A stretch of 59,748 nucleotides of DNA from Prochlorococcus sp. AG-424-A03. Its GTDB lineage: Bacteria > Cyanobacteriota > Cyanobacteriia > PCC-6307 > Cyanobiaceae. Made by a program: the position numbers and the translations under genes. Of the stretch, positions 9,523-24,094 are shown one piece after another (positions within the stretch are counted from its first letter, which is position 1; the number at the start of each line of letters is the position of its first letter). The stretch covers positions 1-59,748 of the forward strand of contig QCNA01000002.1 in the NCBI GenBank assembly GCA_003213375.1, in the 5' to 3' direction. The notes beneath the pieces are model-generated. The model saw nothing but the letters and a program-made list of their open reading frames with translations. It had not been told where the DNA came from and ran no database searches.

Positions 9523-9953
9523 ATTAGTGCTGAGAAATCTATTAGCAATATTGAGAGCATAACCGAAGAAGATATTAATCCTAGGCTAATCATCAATGAG
9601 ACATAACCTTTTTTTCTAGGCAATTTATAAAAAGATATTCCAATAATTAATATCATTATTAAAGAGAATAGAATTATAATTTTTTCATTTACTAAATTGA
9701 GATGTATAACTAAATTTTTTTCTTCAAAAAATTTGAAAACTTCAGATAAAACTAATTCTTCCTCTATTTTCTTAAAATAGTCATATGAGCTTATAAAGGC
9801 AGAACTTAATAAAGATAATGCAACCAGTGCAGTAACTGGTTTTGTTAATCTGTTAAGCGTTCTGTTGAAACTTACCAATAAAATTAATATAAAAAAAGAA
9901 GTTGCTAAAGGCATTAAAGGTATAAGAGTTGTTGAATTTATGAAATTTCCCAC
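9519..9953 (-). CDS. hypothetical membrane protein
   Basis: 144 aa, three to four hydrophobic segments; converges on and overlaps the ptox stop by 4 nt. Confidence 0.65.
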   Translation of the reverse strand: MGNFINSTTLIPLMPLATSFFILILLVSFNRTLNRLTKPVTALVALSLLSSAFISSYDYFKKIEEELVLSEVFKFFEEKNLVIHLNLVNEKIIILFSLIMILIIGISFYKLPRKKGYVSLMISLGLISSSVMLSILLIDFSALI

Positions 9954-10100
9954 GAAAATAATATGTATCTAACTTAAAATTTTATATTATTTCGACGCGT
10001 TATTTAATTAAATAAGATTTTTTAAAATCCAAAATGTAATTAGTACCTATTGCATTCTGTGTAAATTGATACCAAAATTAAATTAGTATTGAAAAATAAA

Positions 10101-10202
10101 ATGTTAGCCATTTCTGAAATTATTATTGCAAGTGCTATCTTCCTGGGAATTGTATATTGGGAAGTTAAATTCCTATATACCAAAACTACTGTAGCGAAAT
10201 AA
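10101..10202 (+). CDS. small single-TM protein (33 aa)
   Basis: MLAISEIIIASAIFLGIVYWEVKFLYTKTTVAK*. Confidence 0.4.
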   Translation: MLAISEIIIASAIFLGIVYWEVKFLYTKTTVAK

Positions 10203-10313
10203 CTTGACTCAAAAAAGGAAAATTTAAAGCAAAAAATTTAAATAAAATTTAAGAATTTAAGTTAACAAAAAAAGCTCTTAATATGAGAGAATAAACACAA
10301 ATAATTTTCACTA

Positions 10314-10454
10314 ATGAGCGAAGACCAAATTTTTAACGCTAACTCAACTCAGCAGCAGCAGCAACAGCAGCAGCAGCAATCTTATTCAGACAGTAACATT
10401 AATTCTGCTGAAAGTGAGAGACTTTATCTTGAGATGAAAGAAGCTTGGCTTTAA
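10314..10454 (+). CDS. polyglutamine-containing microprotein (46 aa)
   Basis: MSEDQIFNANSTQQQQQQQQQQSYSDSNINSAESERLYLEMKEAWL*; ten consecutive CAG/CAA codons. Confidence 0.6.
   Translation: MSEDQIFNANSTQQQQQQQQQQSYSDSNINSAESERLYLEMKEAWL
10350..10379 (+). repeat. trinucleotide repeat (CAG)4 CAA (CAG)4 CAA
   Basis: Read directly; encodes Q10. Confidence 0.9.
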
Positions 10455-10553
10455 ATTCAATTCGTATTTGAAATAATATTTCTATAAATTTTTAAATTTT
10501 TTTTTTAATTTTGAAGTAATCAATACTTTTTTATTTTCTATACCCTTTAAATT

Positions 10554-10709
10554 TTGTTTAATCGCAAAAGTAATTTGTTTAGAAAACTTAAGCAGTTAGA
10601 AAAAATTAATGGAAGACTAGCAATGGGAGGGTTGATATATTTAGTTTTTACAAAATTAGTTTCCAACCGTGCCGACATATTAGACCAGCTTAAATCTTAT
10701 TTGATTTAA
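10554..10709 (+). CDS. putative high-light-inducible (HLIP/CAB-like) protein, 51 aa
   Basis: MFNRKSNLFRKLKQLEKINGRLAMGGLIYLVFTKLVSNRADILDQLKSYLI*; ExxNGRxAMxG motif, TTG start. Confidence 0.55.
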   Translation: MFNRKSNLFRKLKQLEKINGRLAMGGLIYLVFTKLVSNRADILDQLKSYLI

Positions 10710-10726
10710 GAAATGAATTGGAAGTA

Positions 10727-10819
10727 TTATCCAGGAATATTTCTTTCTATATAAGCGTCAGTTAAAGCTAAAATTAACCCCAATAATGTTGAAAGTATAG
10801 CAATTTCAGTTGATTCCAT
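10727..10819 (-). CDS. small single-TM protein (30 aa)
   Basis: MESTEIAILSTLLGLILALTDAYIERNIPG*. Confidence 0.45.
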   Translation of the reverse strand: MESTEIAILSTLLGLILALTDAYIERNIPG

Positions 10820-10916
10820 TTTATTTTTGAATTACCCCTAGTTTGCTAAATAACTCAAAGTTCGGCAACAAAACTAATAATTTACTATAGTACGCATATA
10901 CTACAAGCTATTTATT

Positions 10917-11165
10917 GTGAGCTCGTCAACTCCTGAGTTTCTTTTGGTTAGGCCTGGTGATTATGTCGCAATTAAAAAAGAAAATTGCGAAAATACTAAT
11001 GAAAAGAATAAAAATTATTGGGTCGGTCAAGTTATCAACTGTATTGGAGGAGCTAGAAATCCAAATTCATGGACCTTGTTTCAAGTTGCCAATATTGATA
11101 ATGGAGAGATCACTATAATCAACGCGGATATTGTAAAAAAAATTTTGAAACCCTCTGAAAGTTAA
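10917..11165 (+). CDS. DUF3104-like protein
   Basis: GTG start; RPGDYVAIKKE...WVGQVINCIGGARNP...LFQVANIDNGEITIINADIV pattern. Confidence 0.65.
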   Translation: MSSSTPEFLLVRPGDYVAIKKENCENTNEKNKNYWVGQVINCIGGARNPNSWTLFQVANIDNGEITIINADIVKKILKPSES

Positions 11166-11235
11166 ACTTATGGATAATCAAACAAACTTCCGAACTATCG
11201 CAAAACAAAAGGCAAAGTGCGTGCTTTAAAGGGAA

Positions 11236-12126
11236 TCACCCCAGTTCCAAGCAGGCAAGTCCGTATACTTGATTCATTAGGCAGGGAGGTTGAATGCCTT
11301 TATACATTCTGTAAGTTTTTGATATTTCCTCAAATCCCAAACTCGATAAAAGATAATTTGCATAAGGATTCAGATTAGAGCAATCCAATAAGATTTGAGC
11401 ATCTAAATCTCCAACTAACTCCCTTATTAATAATTCAGCAAGTGGTGGAGTATCCGCTAAAAGGGGGCCGATTCTCCAGCCTTGCTCATTATCCTCCAAT
11501 ACACAAGGTCTTATCCTGCCAAATCCATGGCACATCCTATTCTTATCGACAATTGCACTAACATTACCATGAGAATTTTTCAACCAATCATCTAGAAAAT
11601 GTGGCCTGGGACTAGGTTCTCTTTGTTCATCATAAATTAAGACTGCTTCAGAGGAAATTTTATTACCTGGGACAACTTTAAAAGAATTAAATTGATCTTT
11701 ATAGAAATTTCTCAATGGCAAATCTTGAGAACCATTTAATTTCCATCGATTTGTAATGGAAGATTTTCTAAACCCCCACTTTGCGTAATCATTCAATCTA
11801 TCAGGGGCAGCCTCAAGACCAATACAATCAACATTTTTCAAATATTCGAGGGCATGTTTCCATAATCTCACTCCATATCCATTATTTCGGAATTCTTTTT
11901 TAACGATAAATAAACCAATAAAACCATACGAGGAATTATATTTTATACACGCAATAGAGCCTATAGGATTATTGTCTAAACAAGCTACCCATACCCCTTG
12001 TTTATCTGTATTTCTATAAATTGATAAATCATCCATTCCAGGAGAAAATCCTTCTAACCTTGCCCAGTTTGTGACTTCTGGTATTTCATTTATACATATC
12101 AATCTAATTGAAAATTTTTCACTCAT
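11236..12126 (-). CDS. GNAT family N-acetyltransferase
   Basis: GLFIVKKEFRNNGYGVRLWKHALEYLK acetyl-CoA binding motif; long C-terminal second GNAT-like region. Confidence 0.85.
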   Translation of the reverse strand: MSEKFSIRLICINEIPEVTNWARLEGFSPGMDDLSIYRNTDKQGVWVACLDNNPIGSIACIKYNSSYGFIGLFIVKKEFRNNGYGVRLWKHALEYLKNVDCIGLEAAPDRLNDYAKWGFRKSSITNRWKLNGSQDLPLRNFYKDQFNSFKVVPGNKISSEAVLIYDEQREPSPRPHFLDDWLKNSHGNVSAIVDKNRMCHGFGRIRPCVLEDNEQGWRIGPLLADTPPLAELLIRELVGDLDAQILLDCSNLNPYANYLLSSLGFEEISKTYRMYKGIQPPCLMNQVYGLACLELG

Positions 12127-12282
12127 AGAAATATATTAACCAAGAAAAATTTAAATTTTTAAAAGCAATATTAATAAATTTGATTATTTCTCATAAATCA
12201 TTCGCTTTGATTAAACTGCCCAATAACCTTAATTATTTACAATTTATCCTCTGATATATTTAATACTATTCAAAGGTAAAAA

Positions 12283-13674
12283 ATGAAAATTTCTGATAAA
12301 TTTCATTTAGAAGACATCTATAAATTAAAAAATACAGTTCTCACTGGTGAAACTGAAGATATAAAATGGCGGATCCATCATATCAATATAGTTTCTAAAC
12401 TTTTGAATGAAAATAAAAAAGAGATAATTAAATCACTTTTTGTTGATCTCGGCAAATCTGAAATTGAAGGGCTTTCAGAAATCCTTTTAGTGAAAGAAGA
12501 AATTTCACTTATAAAAAAGAAACTCAATTCTTGGATGCGACCAAAAAAGATTGATACCCCTTTTTATCTTTTCCCATCATCCTCCAAAGTTATTTATGAA
12601 CCTCTTGGGTGTGTCTTAATTCTTGGTCCTTATAATTATCCATTACTTTATATTTTGAAGCCATTGGTAAATATTTTCTCAGCAGGAAATACTGCAGTTA
12701 TAAAACCATCAGAGAAATGTCCTGCGACCTCAAAACTTATTAAAAAGCTTACTTCCATATATTTCCGTAAAGATGTCCTAATGACAGTGGAGGGTGATAA
12801 TAAACAATCCATAAAATTAATTGAACAAAATTTTGACCACATTTTTTTTACAGGAAGTACTGAAACTGGAAAATCTATAATGAAATTAGCTTCAAAAAAC
12901 TTAACTCCATTAACTCTTGAGTTAAGCGGAACAAATCCTGTAATTGTTTTCAAAAATGCAAATTTAGAAGTGGCTGCAAAAAGAATTGTTTGGGGTAAAT
13001 TTTTTAATTCTGGTCAATCTTGCATGGCTCCGAATCATATCTTTGTAGATAAAGAAATTGAAAATATTTTTATAGAAAAATTAAAGAAATACATAGTAAG
13101 TTTTTACGGAGATAATCCAATTATTTCTGAAAACCTATCAAAATTGGAGAAAAAACAATTTACATCAACTGTAGAAATTATCAAACAATATGAAAAAGAA
13201 AAAAGAATTTTATTTGGGGGGACTTTTAGTAAAAAAAAGTTGAAAATATCTCCTACAATTTTGAGTACTAAATTAAATGAAACAGATATTTTGCAGAAAG
13301 AATTATTCAGTTCACTACTTCCTGTAGTTGGAATAAATGATAAGGAATCAGCTTTAAAACAGATTAGTCAAACATCAAAACCCTTAGCAATTTACTTATT
13401 TGGAGGCAATAAAAAAATCCATAATCATATTTCAAAAGTAACCAGCTCTGGGACAATTTGTATAAATGATGTGATGTTACCAGTCCTTATTCCAAATTTA
13501 CCTTTTGGAGGCGTTGGGCAAAGTGGTATTGGTAAATTTCATGGAGAAGAAGGTTTTCGAAATTTTTCAAATCAAAAATCTATCACTTTTAAAGGTTTTT
13601 TATTTGATTTAGATCTGCGGTATCCCCCTTACGTAAGAGTAAAGAAATTTTTAAAATTTATTTTTCAGGTTTAA
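12283..13674 (+). CDS. aldehyde dehydrogenase (ALDH3/fatty aldehyde dehydrogenase-like)
   Basis: PLGCVLILGPYNYPL, FTGSTETGKSIM, LELSGTNPVIV, GQSCMAPNHIFVD active site. Confidence 0.93.
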   Translation: MKISDKFHLEDIYKLKNTVLTGETEDIKWRIHHINIVSKLLNENKKEIIKSLFVDLGKSEIEGLSEILLVKEEISLIKKKLNSWMRPKKIDTPFYLFPSSSKVIYEPLGCVLILGPYNYPLLYILKPLVNIFSAGNTAVIKPSEKCPATSKLIKKLTSIYFRKDVLMTVEGDNKQSIKLIEQNFDHIFFTGSTETGKSIMKLASKNLTPLTLELSGTNPVIVFKNANLEVAAKRIVWGKFFNSGQSCMAPNHIFVDKEIENIFIEKLKKYIVSFYGDNPIISENLSKLEKKQFTSTVEIIKQYEKEKRILFGGTFSKKKLKISPTILSTKLNETDILQKELFSSLLPVVGINDKESALKQISQTSKPLAIYLFGGNKKIHNHISKVTSSGTICINDVMLPVLIPNLPFGGVGQSGIGKFHGEEGFRNFSNQKSITFKGFLFDLDLRYPPYVRVKKFLKFIFQV

Positions 13675-13737
13675 ATTACTTAAATTGTTTTCAAAAACCT
13701 AGCGATTTTAAATTTAAAGATTATCTTTAAATAAATA

Positions 13738-14508
13738 GTGAGTTTTATGAAATTTGCATTTTTAGTAATTGCCATATTTATTAATTTTTTTAATCACTCA
13801 TTGATAAAATCAGGAGAAAAAATATTTTCAGCAAAAAATAAAATTGAGAATATTGCTAGAAAAGAATCAATTACTGAAGAAAAAACTGAAATAAAAAAAA
13901 TTCATATTGTAAAAAGTGGAGATACAATATCAAGTATTTCAAAATTCTATTCAATTAATAAAGATTTAATTATTGAATTGAATAACTTAAAAGATGAAAA
14001 TTATATCTTTGTTGGCCAAAATCTTATTATCTCCGAATCTTCTGAAAATCTCACAAAACAATCAGATTTAATTAATAATTATCATATTGTTCAAACTGGT
14101 GAAAATCTTACTGACATATCGAACAAATATAATTTGAAGGTAAAAGAACTGATAGAGATTAATAATATCAATAATCCTGATTCAATAAAAATTGGTCAGA
14201 AGCTAACAATAACAAAAAAGAACACAATTAATTCAGAAAAATATGAAACAACTGAAAATAAAAAAAATAACGACTTAATTGAGTTAGAAAAAAAAATTTA
14301 TGGTCCTTTAATTATCCAAAGTAAATCATATAAAGATATTAAAGGTAGAAAAGTTTTAGACGTTCTAAATCAAGAAAATAAAAAACTGATTATTTCAATC
14401 AATTGTGATAAAAATGAATTAGATGTAAGAATACCCGGCAGGAAATGGATGGGAAGTAAGCCTGTTAAAGAAGAATTCGAAAATAATTTAATAAATGATT
14501 TTTGTTAA
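13738..14508 (+). CDS. LysM domain protein (two LysM repeats)
   Basis: IHIVKSGDTISSISKFYSINKDLIIELNNL... and YHIVQTGENLTDISNKYNLKVKELIEINNI... Confidence 0.9.
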   Translation: MSFMKFAFLVIAIFINFFNHSLIKSGEKIFSAKNKIENIARKESITEEKTEIKKIHIVKSGDTISSISKFYSINKDLIIELNNLKDENYIFVGQNLIISESSENLTKQSDLINNYHIVQTGENLTDISNKYNLKVKELIEINNINNPDSIKIGQKLTITKKNTINSEKYETTENKKNNDLIELEKKIYGPLIIQSKSYKDIKGRKVLDVLNQENKKLIISINCDKNELDVRIPGRKWMGSKPVKEEFENNLINDFC

Positions 14509-14587
14509 AACTTTAATTAATATGTGTGAATAATTTGTCTAAGAATATTAATGATGAGTTATTCTACAAAAAGTTAAATTAATAGTA

Positions 14588-14797
14588 ATGGCTATTTCAA
14601 GAGGAGATCTCGTAAGAGTAAAAAGACCAGAATCATATTGGTATAATGAAATCGGTAAAGTTGCTTCAGTAGATACTTCAGGCATTAAATATAACTGTGT
14701 AGTCAGATTCGATAAAGTAAATTACGCTGGGATAAGCGGAGTTGATGGTGGAGCAAATACAAATAATTTCGCTGAAAGTGAATTAGAGAAAGCTTAA
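14588..14797 (+). CDS. psaE: photosystem I reaction center subunit IV
   Basis: [26 protein letters not shown]...[12 protein letters not shown]-like PsaE sequence. Confidence 0.97.
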   Translation: MAISRGDLVRVKRPESYWYNEIGKVASVDTSGIKYNCVVRFDKVNYAGISGVDGGANTNNFAESELEKA

Positions 14798-14801
14798 ATA
14801 A

Positions 14802-15677
14802 TTGCCTGAATTACCAGAAGTAGAGACAGTTCGCAGAGGTCTAGAGCAAAAACTTAATAATTTTATTATTAAAAAAGTAGAAGTCTGTAGGGATTCAACT
14901 GTTGCATTCCCAATAAACAAAGAAGAATTCATTAAAGGACTTCTGAACTCACTTATTTATAAATGGGATAGAAGAGGAAAATATTTAATAGCTAAATTAA
15001 AAGAAGTTCAAAATGAGAATGACCAATTTCTTCTAGATAATTCAAAAAATAACGGTTTTCTGGTAGTTCATCTAAGAATGACTGGATATTTTAAATTTAT
15101 TGAAAACTCAATTCATCCTTGTAAACATACAAGAATAAGATTTTTCGATAAAAATAATAATGAGCTTAGGTACATTGACGTAAGAAGTTTTGGCCAAATG
15201 TGGTGGATTAATAAAGACCTATCGCTTAATAAAATAAAAGGATTAGGTTCATTAGGACCAGAACCATTTTCTAAAGACTTTAATGTAAATTACCTTAAGA
15301 AAGTTATTTCAAAAAGAACAAGATCTATAAAAGCTATTTTATTAGATCAAACAATAGTGGCAGGTATAGGTAATATTTATGCTGATGAAAGTTTATACTC
15401 TGCTGGCATCTCCCCTTTTAGGGAAGCTCGAACAATAAAAAAGAATGAGTTAATAAAGCTCAAAGAATCAATTGTAACTGTATTAAAAAAAAGTATAGGT
15501 TCTGGGGGTACCACATTTAGTGATTTTAGGGACTTGGAAGGAGAAAATGGGAATTTTGGTTTGCAGACAAATGTCTATAGAAGAACTGGAAAAGAATGTC
15601 GTAAATGTGGAAATTTAATTGAGAGACAAAAAATTACTGGAAGAAGTACCCATTGGTGTCCGAAATGCCAAAAATAA
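14802..15677 (+). CDS. mutM: formamidopyrimidine-DNA glycosylase
   Basis: [15 protein letters not shown]-terminus; C-terminal zinc finger [28 protein letters not shown] start. Confidence 0.97.
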   Translation: MPELPEVETVRRGLEQKLNNFIIKKVEVCRDSTVAFPINKEEFIKGLLNSLIYKWDRRGKYLIAKLKEVQNENDQFLLDNSKNNGFLVVHLRMTGYFKFIENSIHPCKHTRIRFFDKNNNELRYIDVRSFGQMWWINKDLSLNKIKGLGSLGPEPFSKDFNVNYLKKVISKRTRSIKAILLDQTIVAGIGNIYADESLYSAGISPFREARTIKKNELIKLKESIVTVLKKSIGSGGTTFSDFRDLEGENGNFGLQTNVYRRTGKECRKCGNLIERQKITGRSTHWCPKCQK

Positions 15678-15712
15678 AAAAAGGGCTTACTCATGAAGAG
15701 TAAACCCTTTTA
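15674..15712. terminator. bidirectional terminator between mutM and the rRNA operon
   Basis: AAAAGGGCTTACTC-ATGAA-GAGTAAACCCTTTT, A-rich left and T-rich right. Confidence 0.8.
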
Positions 15713-15721
15713 AATATTTTT

Positions 15722-15839
15722 ACCTGGCATTGAGCTATTTTCTCAAGGGGCTACCCCCTAAATATTTTCGCCGCTGATGCGTTTCACAACCGAGTTCGAG
15801 ATGGATCGGAGTGGTTCCACATCGCCATGAACACCAGGA
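15722..15839 (-). rRNA. rrf: 5S ribosomal RNA
   Basis: Reverse complement begins TCCTGGTGTTCATGGCGATGTGGAACCACTCCGATCC..., downstream of 23S. Confidence 0.9.
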
Positions 15840-15902
15840 TAGTGTGAACCTTGAGAACTGCATAGAAAATTATATAAATTAAAAACAATAAATTAAGTTT
15901 AT

Positions 15903-18779
<2,877 letters not shown>

Positions 18780-19036
18780 ATAACTTCAAAAATTGAAGCA
18801 TCAGCTTAATAGAATTGTTATTAATGCATTCGCACAAATAATAAATCTGCATCATTAAAGATGCTTATTGTCTTTAAAAATAATCTATGCAGTTGTCAAG
18901 GTTCTCTGAAAACAATGAAATTAATTCAATGAATCCAGCATCTTAACGAATACATTAGGAAGCTAGATTCTTTCAGAATTTGATCACAACTCAAAACATT
19001 TCCTTTACTACCGGTTATGGAAGAGGTGGTAATCAG

Positions 19037-19109
19037 TGGAGGTAAGCGGACTCGAACCGCTGACATCCTGCTTGCAAAGCAGGCGCTCTACCAACTGAGC
19101 TATACCCCC
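19037..19109 (-). tRNA. tRNA-Ala (anticodon TGC)
   Basis: GGGGGTATAGCTCAGTTGGTAGAGCGCCTGCTTTGCAAGCAGGATGTCAGCGGTTCGAGTCCGCTTACCTCCA folds as cloverleaf. Confidence 0.97.
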
Positions 19110-19121
19110 AACATAGAGATA

Positions 19122-19195
<74 letters not shown>

Positions 19196-19319
19196 AGGAA
19201 AAATAATGGGTGTGACCTAGAAAAACTTAGAAAATGAAATTCTTAATAAATTAAGAATGTGAGATACCGATCGACCTAAGGTGACAAAATAATAATATTA
19301 AACATTTTGTTGTCTCCCT

Positions 19320-20804
<1,485 letters not shown>

Positions 20805-21407
20805 TGTTCAAATCCTTTTGTAGATAAATCTACTCAAATTGAATTGCTTTATCCAAATAAAAACTACTGTTTATGTATTTAGTTTCAGCCTCCTTAAATT
20901 TTAAGGATTACATTGAGTGCACATTAAAAATATTTCTAAAGTGACTTTCCAAGATCTCAGATCCGTTTCCATCAAAGCCTAAAGTTAGCAATTGATGACA
21001 TTTTTTATATATTCTTGACGGGACCTCACACCTTTATTGCATATACATCTTGAAGTAACTAAAAAAATTTAGTTATTCTTGACGCAATAAAAGCATCAGT
21101 TCCTAAGTTTTTAAATTTTCTAGGTGCAGAGTTAAACAACAAGTGTATAACTCATTTAGAAGGGTAAACCCTTCTTCTGGCTGAACATAATGATAGAAAT
21201 CAAATCTTCAAAGAATTCACTCATTTACCAAAAATCAGATTTAAAGTAACTGATTGAAAAATGCAAAAAGAATATTTCTGCCCAGAAGGAAATACTAAAC
21301 CATCCGACTGTAATTGTGCAACCTTTTATACAAAAATTTTTTATTAATTTTTTATTTGTTCAAAGTCTCATTAAACAACTAGGCTTAAATAAAGGGATAT
21401 AAATGAA

Positions 21408-22847
21408 ATGGCAGAAAGATTTAGTCAAAAAAATTTAAGAGTAAGGCCAAGTTCCGAGGAAGAAAAAATTGTAACAAATGCAAAAAAACACTTCGAAAAG
21501 ACTTTGGTTGAAATCTCAGGCGAGTTAGTAGGGAGCGTTGCTGCACTAGAACACCCAACAAAAAATAAAAAATTAAATTATGGAGAAATATTTTTAAGAG
21601 ACAACGTTCCTGTAATGATTTACCTCATAACTCAAAAACGGTACGAAATTGTCAAAAAGTTCCTAACTGTGTGTCTTGAATTACAAAGCGCTAATTACCA
21701 AACACGTGGGGTATTTCCGACTAGTTTCATTGAAGAGAATGGGAAGCTCATTGGAGACTATGGTCAGAGATCAATAGGGAGGATTACTTCAGCTGATGCA
21801 AGTTTATGGTGGCCAATTTTATGTTGGTATTATGTCAATAAAAGCAGCGATTACGCCTTCGGAAAAAGTCAAAGTGTTCAAAGAGGTATTCAACTTCTAC
21901 TAGATCTAGTTCTACACCCAACATTTGAGGGTACTCCAGTACTTTTTGTTCCAGATTGCGCATTTATGATTGATAGACCTATGGATGTATGGGGAGCACC
22001 CCTAGAAGTTGAAGTTTTACTTCATGGATGTTTAAAAAGTTGTATCAAGTTAATGGAATTAAGTAGAGCAGATCATGTTAGTAGACTTCTAGACCAAAGA
22101 CTTATTCTTACAAATCAATGGGTTAAGGATTTAGGAAGTTTTCTTTTAAAACATTATTGGGTTACTAGCCAAACAATGCAAATTTTAAGAAGAAGGCCAA
22201 CTGAGCAGTACGGAGATGATCAACACTTCAATGAATTTAATGTTCAACCTCAAGTGGTTCCCTCATGGCTGCAAGATTGGTTAGAGAATAGAGGTGGTTA
22301 CTTAATAGGAAATATTAGGACAGGAAGGCCAGACTTTCGATTTTACAGTTTAGGAAATTCTTTAGCATGCATCTTCGGAGTACTGCCTCCTGAAGAGCAA
22401 AGAGCTTTATTTAGATTAGTTTTACATAACAGACAGCATTTGATGGCACAAATGCCCATGCGAATTTGTCATCCTCATATGGATGTTGAAGAATGGCAAA
22501 ACAAAACTGGATCGGATCCCAAGAATTGGCCTTGGAGCTACCATAACGGTGGGCATTGGCCAAGTTTGCTATGGTTTTTTGGTGCAGCGGTTTTATTGCA
22601 TCAAGAAAAATACGGTTCTGACGATGTGATTCTTATGCAAGAAATGAAATCTTTAATAGAGGAATCATATTGGTGTCAACTTAATCAATTACCTAAGCAA
22701 GAATGGGCAGAATATTTTGATGGCCCTACAGGTACTTGGGTTGGACAACAATCAAGGACGTATCAAACTTGGACAATTGTTGGATTTTTATTAATGAATC
22801 ATTTCCTAAGGAATGAGTATAACGATTTAGATATGTTTAAAATTTAG
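21408..22847 (+). CDS. alkaline/neutral invertase (GH100)
   Basis: Full-length 479 aa with YGEIFLRDNVPVMIYL, SADASLWWPILCWYYV, ENRGGYLIGNIRTGRPDFRFYSLGN. Confidence 0.92.
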   Translation: MAERFSQKNLRVRPSSEEEKIVTNAKKHFEKTLVEISGELVGSVAALEHPTKNKKLNYGEIFLRDNVPVMIYLITQKRYEIVKKFLTVCLELQSANYQTRGVFPTSFIEENGKLIGDYGQRSIGRITSADASLWWPILCWYYVNKSSDYAFGKSQSVQRGIQLLLDLVLHPTFEGTPVLFVPDCAFMIDRPMDVWGAPLEVEVLLHGCLKSCIKLMELSRADHVSRLLDQRLILTNQWVKDLGSFLLKHYWVTSQTMQILRRRPTEQYGDDQHFNEFNVQPQVVPSWLQDWLENRGGYLIGNIRTGRPDFRFYSLGNSLACIFGVLPPEEQRALFRLVLHNRQHLMAQMPMRICHPHMDVEEWQNKTGSDPKNWPWSYHNGGHWPSLLWFFGAAVLLHQEKYGSDDVILMQEMKSLIEESYWCQLNQLPKQEWAEYFDGPTGTWVGQQSRTYQTWTIVGFLLMNHFLRNEYNDLDMFKI

Positions 22848-22849
22848 GC

Positions 22850-23332
22850 TTAAAATAATCCTAAAGTGAGTGATTTATCAATTGGCAAACATGCTCCAAT
22901 TCCAAGGTATATGGTTAGAAAAGTTCCGAATAAGAAAACAGACATTGCTATTGGTCTTCTAAATGGGTTAGAAAATTTATTAACGTTTTCGATAAAGGGT
23001 AAAATCATTAATCCAAGTGGAATTAATGTTTGAAGTGCAATACCCAATAGTTTGTTAGGCACTACCCTAAGTATTTGAAAAACTGGATAGAGGTACCACT
23101 CAGGAAGTATTTCAAGAGGTGTCGCAAAAGGATTAGCTTTATCTCCCAACATTGCCGGGTCAAGGACTGCTAATCCAACTACACATGCAATAGTACCTAA
23201 GATAACTACTGGGAAAATATATAGTAAATCATTTGGCCAAGCTGGTTCACCATAATAATTATGGCCCATACCTTTAGCTAACTTTGCTCTCAATTTTGGA
23301 TCAGATAGATCTGGTTTTTTTAATGTAGACAT
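22850..23332 (-). CDS. petD: cytochrome b6f complex subunit IV
   Basis: 160 aa, [27 protein letters not shown]...[17 protein letters not shown]. Confidence 0.98.
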
Positions 23333-23366
23333 ATGGAGAACTAAATAATGGTTTAAGTATAGGAGT

Positions 23367-24023
23367 TTATAGAGGACCTGAAATACCCTGTTTACGAATC
23401 ATTAAAAAGTGCATCAACATGAAAACTGCCAATGACCATGGCAATACAAAAGTGTGAAGACTGTAAAATCTGGTTAAAGTAGATTGTCCAACACTTTCTC
23501 CACCTCTAAGAAGTTCAACCATAAAGTCGCCAATTACTGGGATTGCAGCAGGAACACCTGAAACTATCTTAACTGCCCAATAACCTACCTGATCCCAAGG
23601 TAGGGAGTATCCTGTAACTCCAAAAGCGACAGTTATGACCGCCATCACAACACCTGTAACCCAAGTTAATTCTCTTGGCCTTTTAAAACCTCCGGTAAGA
23701 TAAACCCTAAAAACATGAAGGATTAACATCAAAACCATCATTGATGCACTCCATCTATGCACAGATCTTATTAACCATCCAAAACTCACATCGGTCATTA
23801 AATAACTGACTGAACTATAAGCTTGTGTAACTGTTGGCTTATAGTAAAAAGTCATTGCAAAACCTGTTGCAAATTGAATTAGGAAGCATACTAAGGTTAT
23901 GCCTCCTAAACAATAAAAAATATTTACGTGAGGGGGTACGTACTTGGAAGTTACGTCGTCAGTTATGTCTTGGATTTCAAGTCTTTCTTGAAACCAGTCA
24001 TAAACAGATGAAGAATTCGCCAT
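23367..24023 (-). CDS. petB: cytochrome b6
   Basis: [41 protein letters not shown]..., 218 aa from ATG at 24023; the supplied ORF extends upstream of this. Confidence 0.98.
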
Positions 24024-24094
24024 CCAAAAAAAAATTAGCTTTGATATAAAGAGCTTACTTAAAATTCTTATACTTGGTGTTAACACTTAACCCA

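Noticed and set aside
12648-12953. 101-aa minus-strand ORF
   Set aside because: Antisense to the aldehyde dehydrogenase gene
23834-24049. 71-aa plus-strand ORF
   Set aside because: Antisense to petB N-terminus
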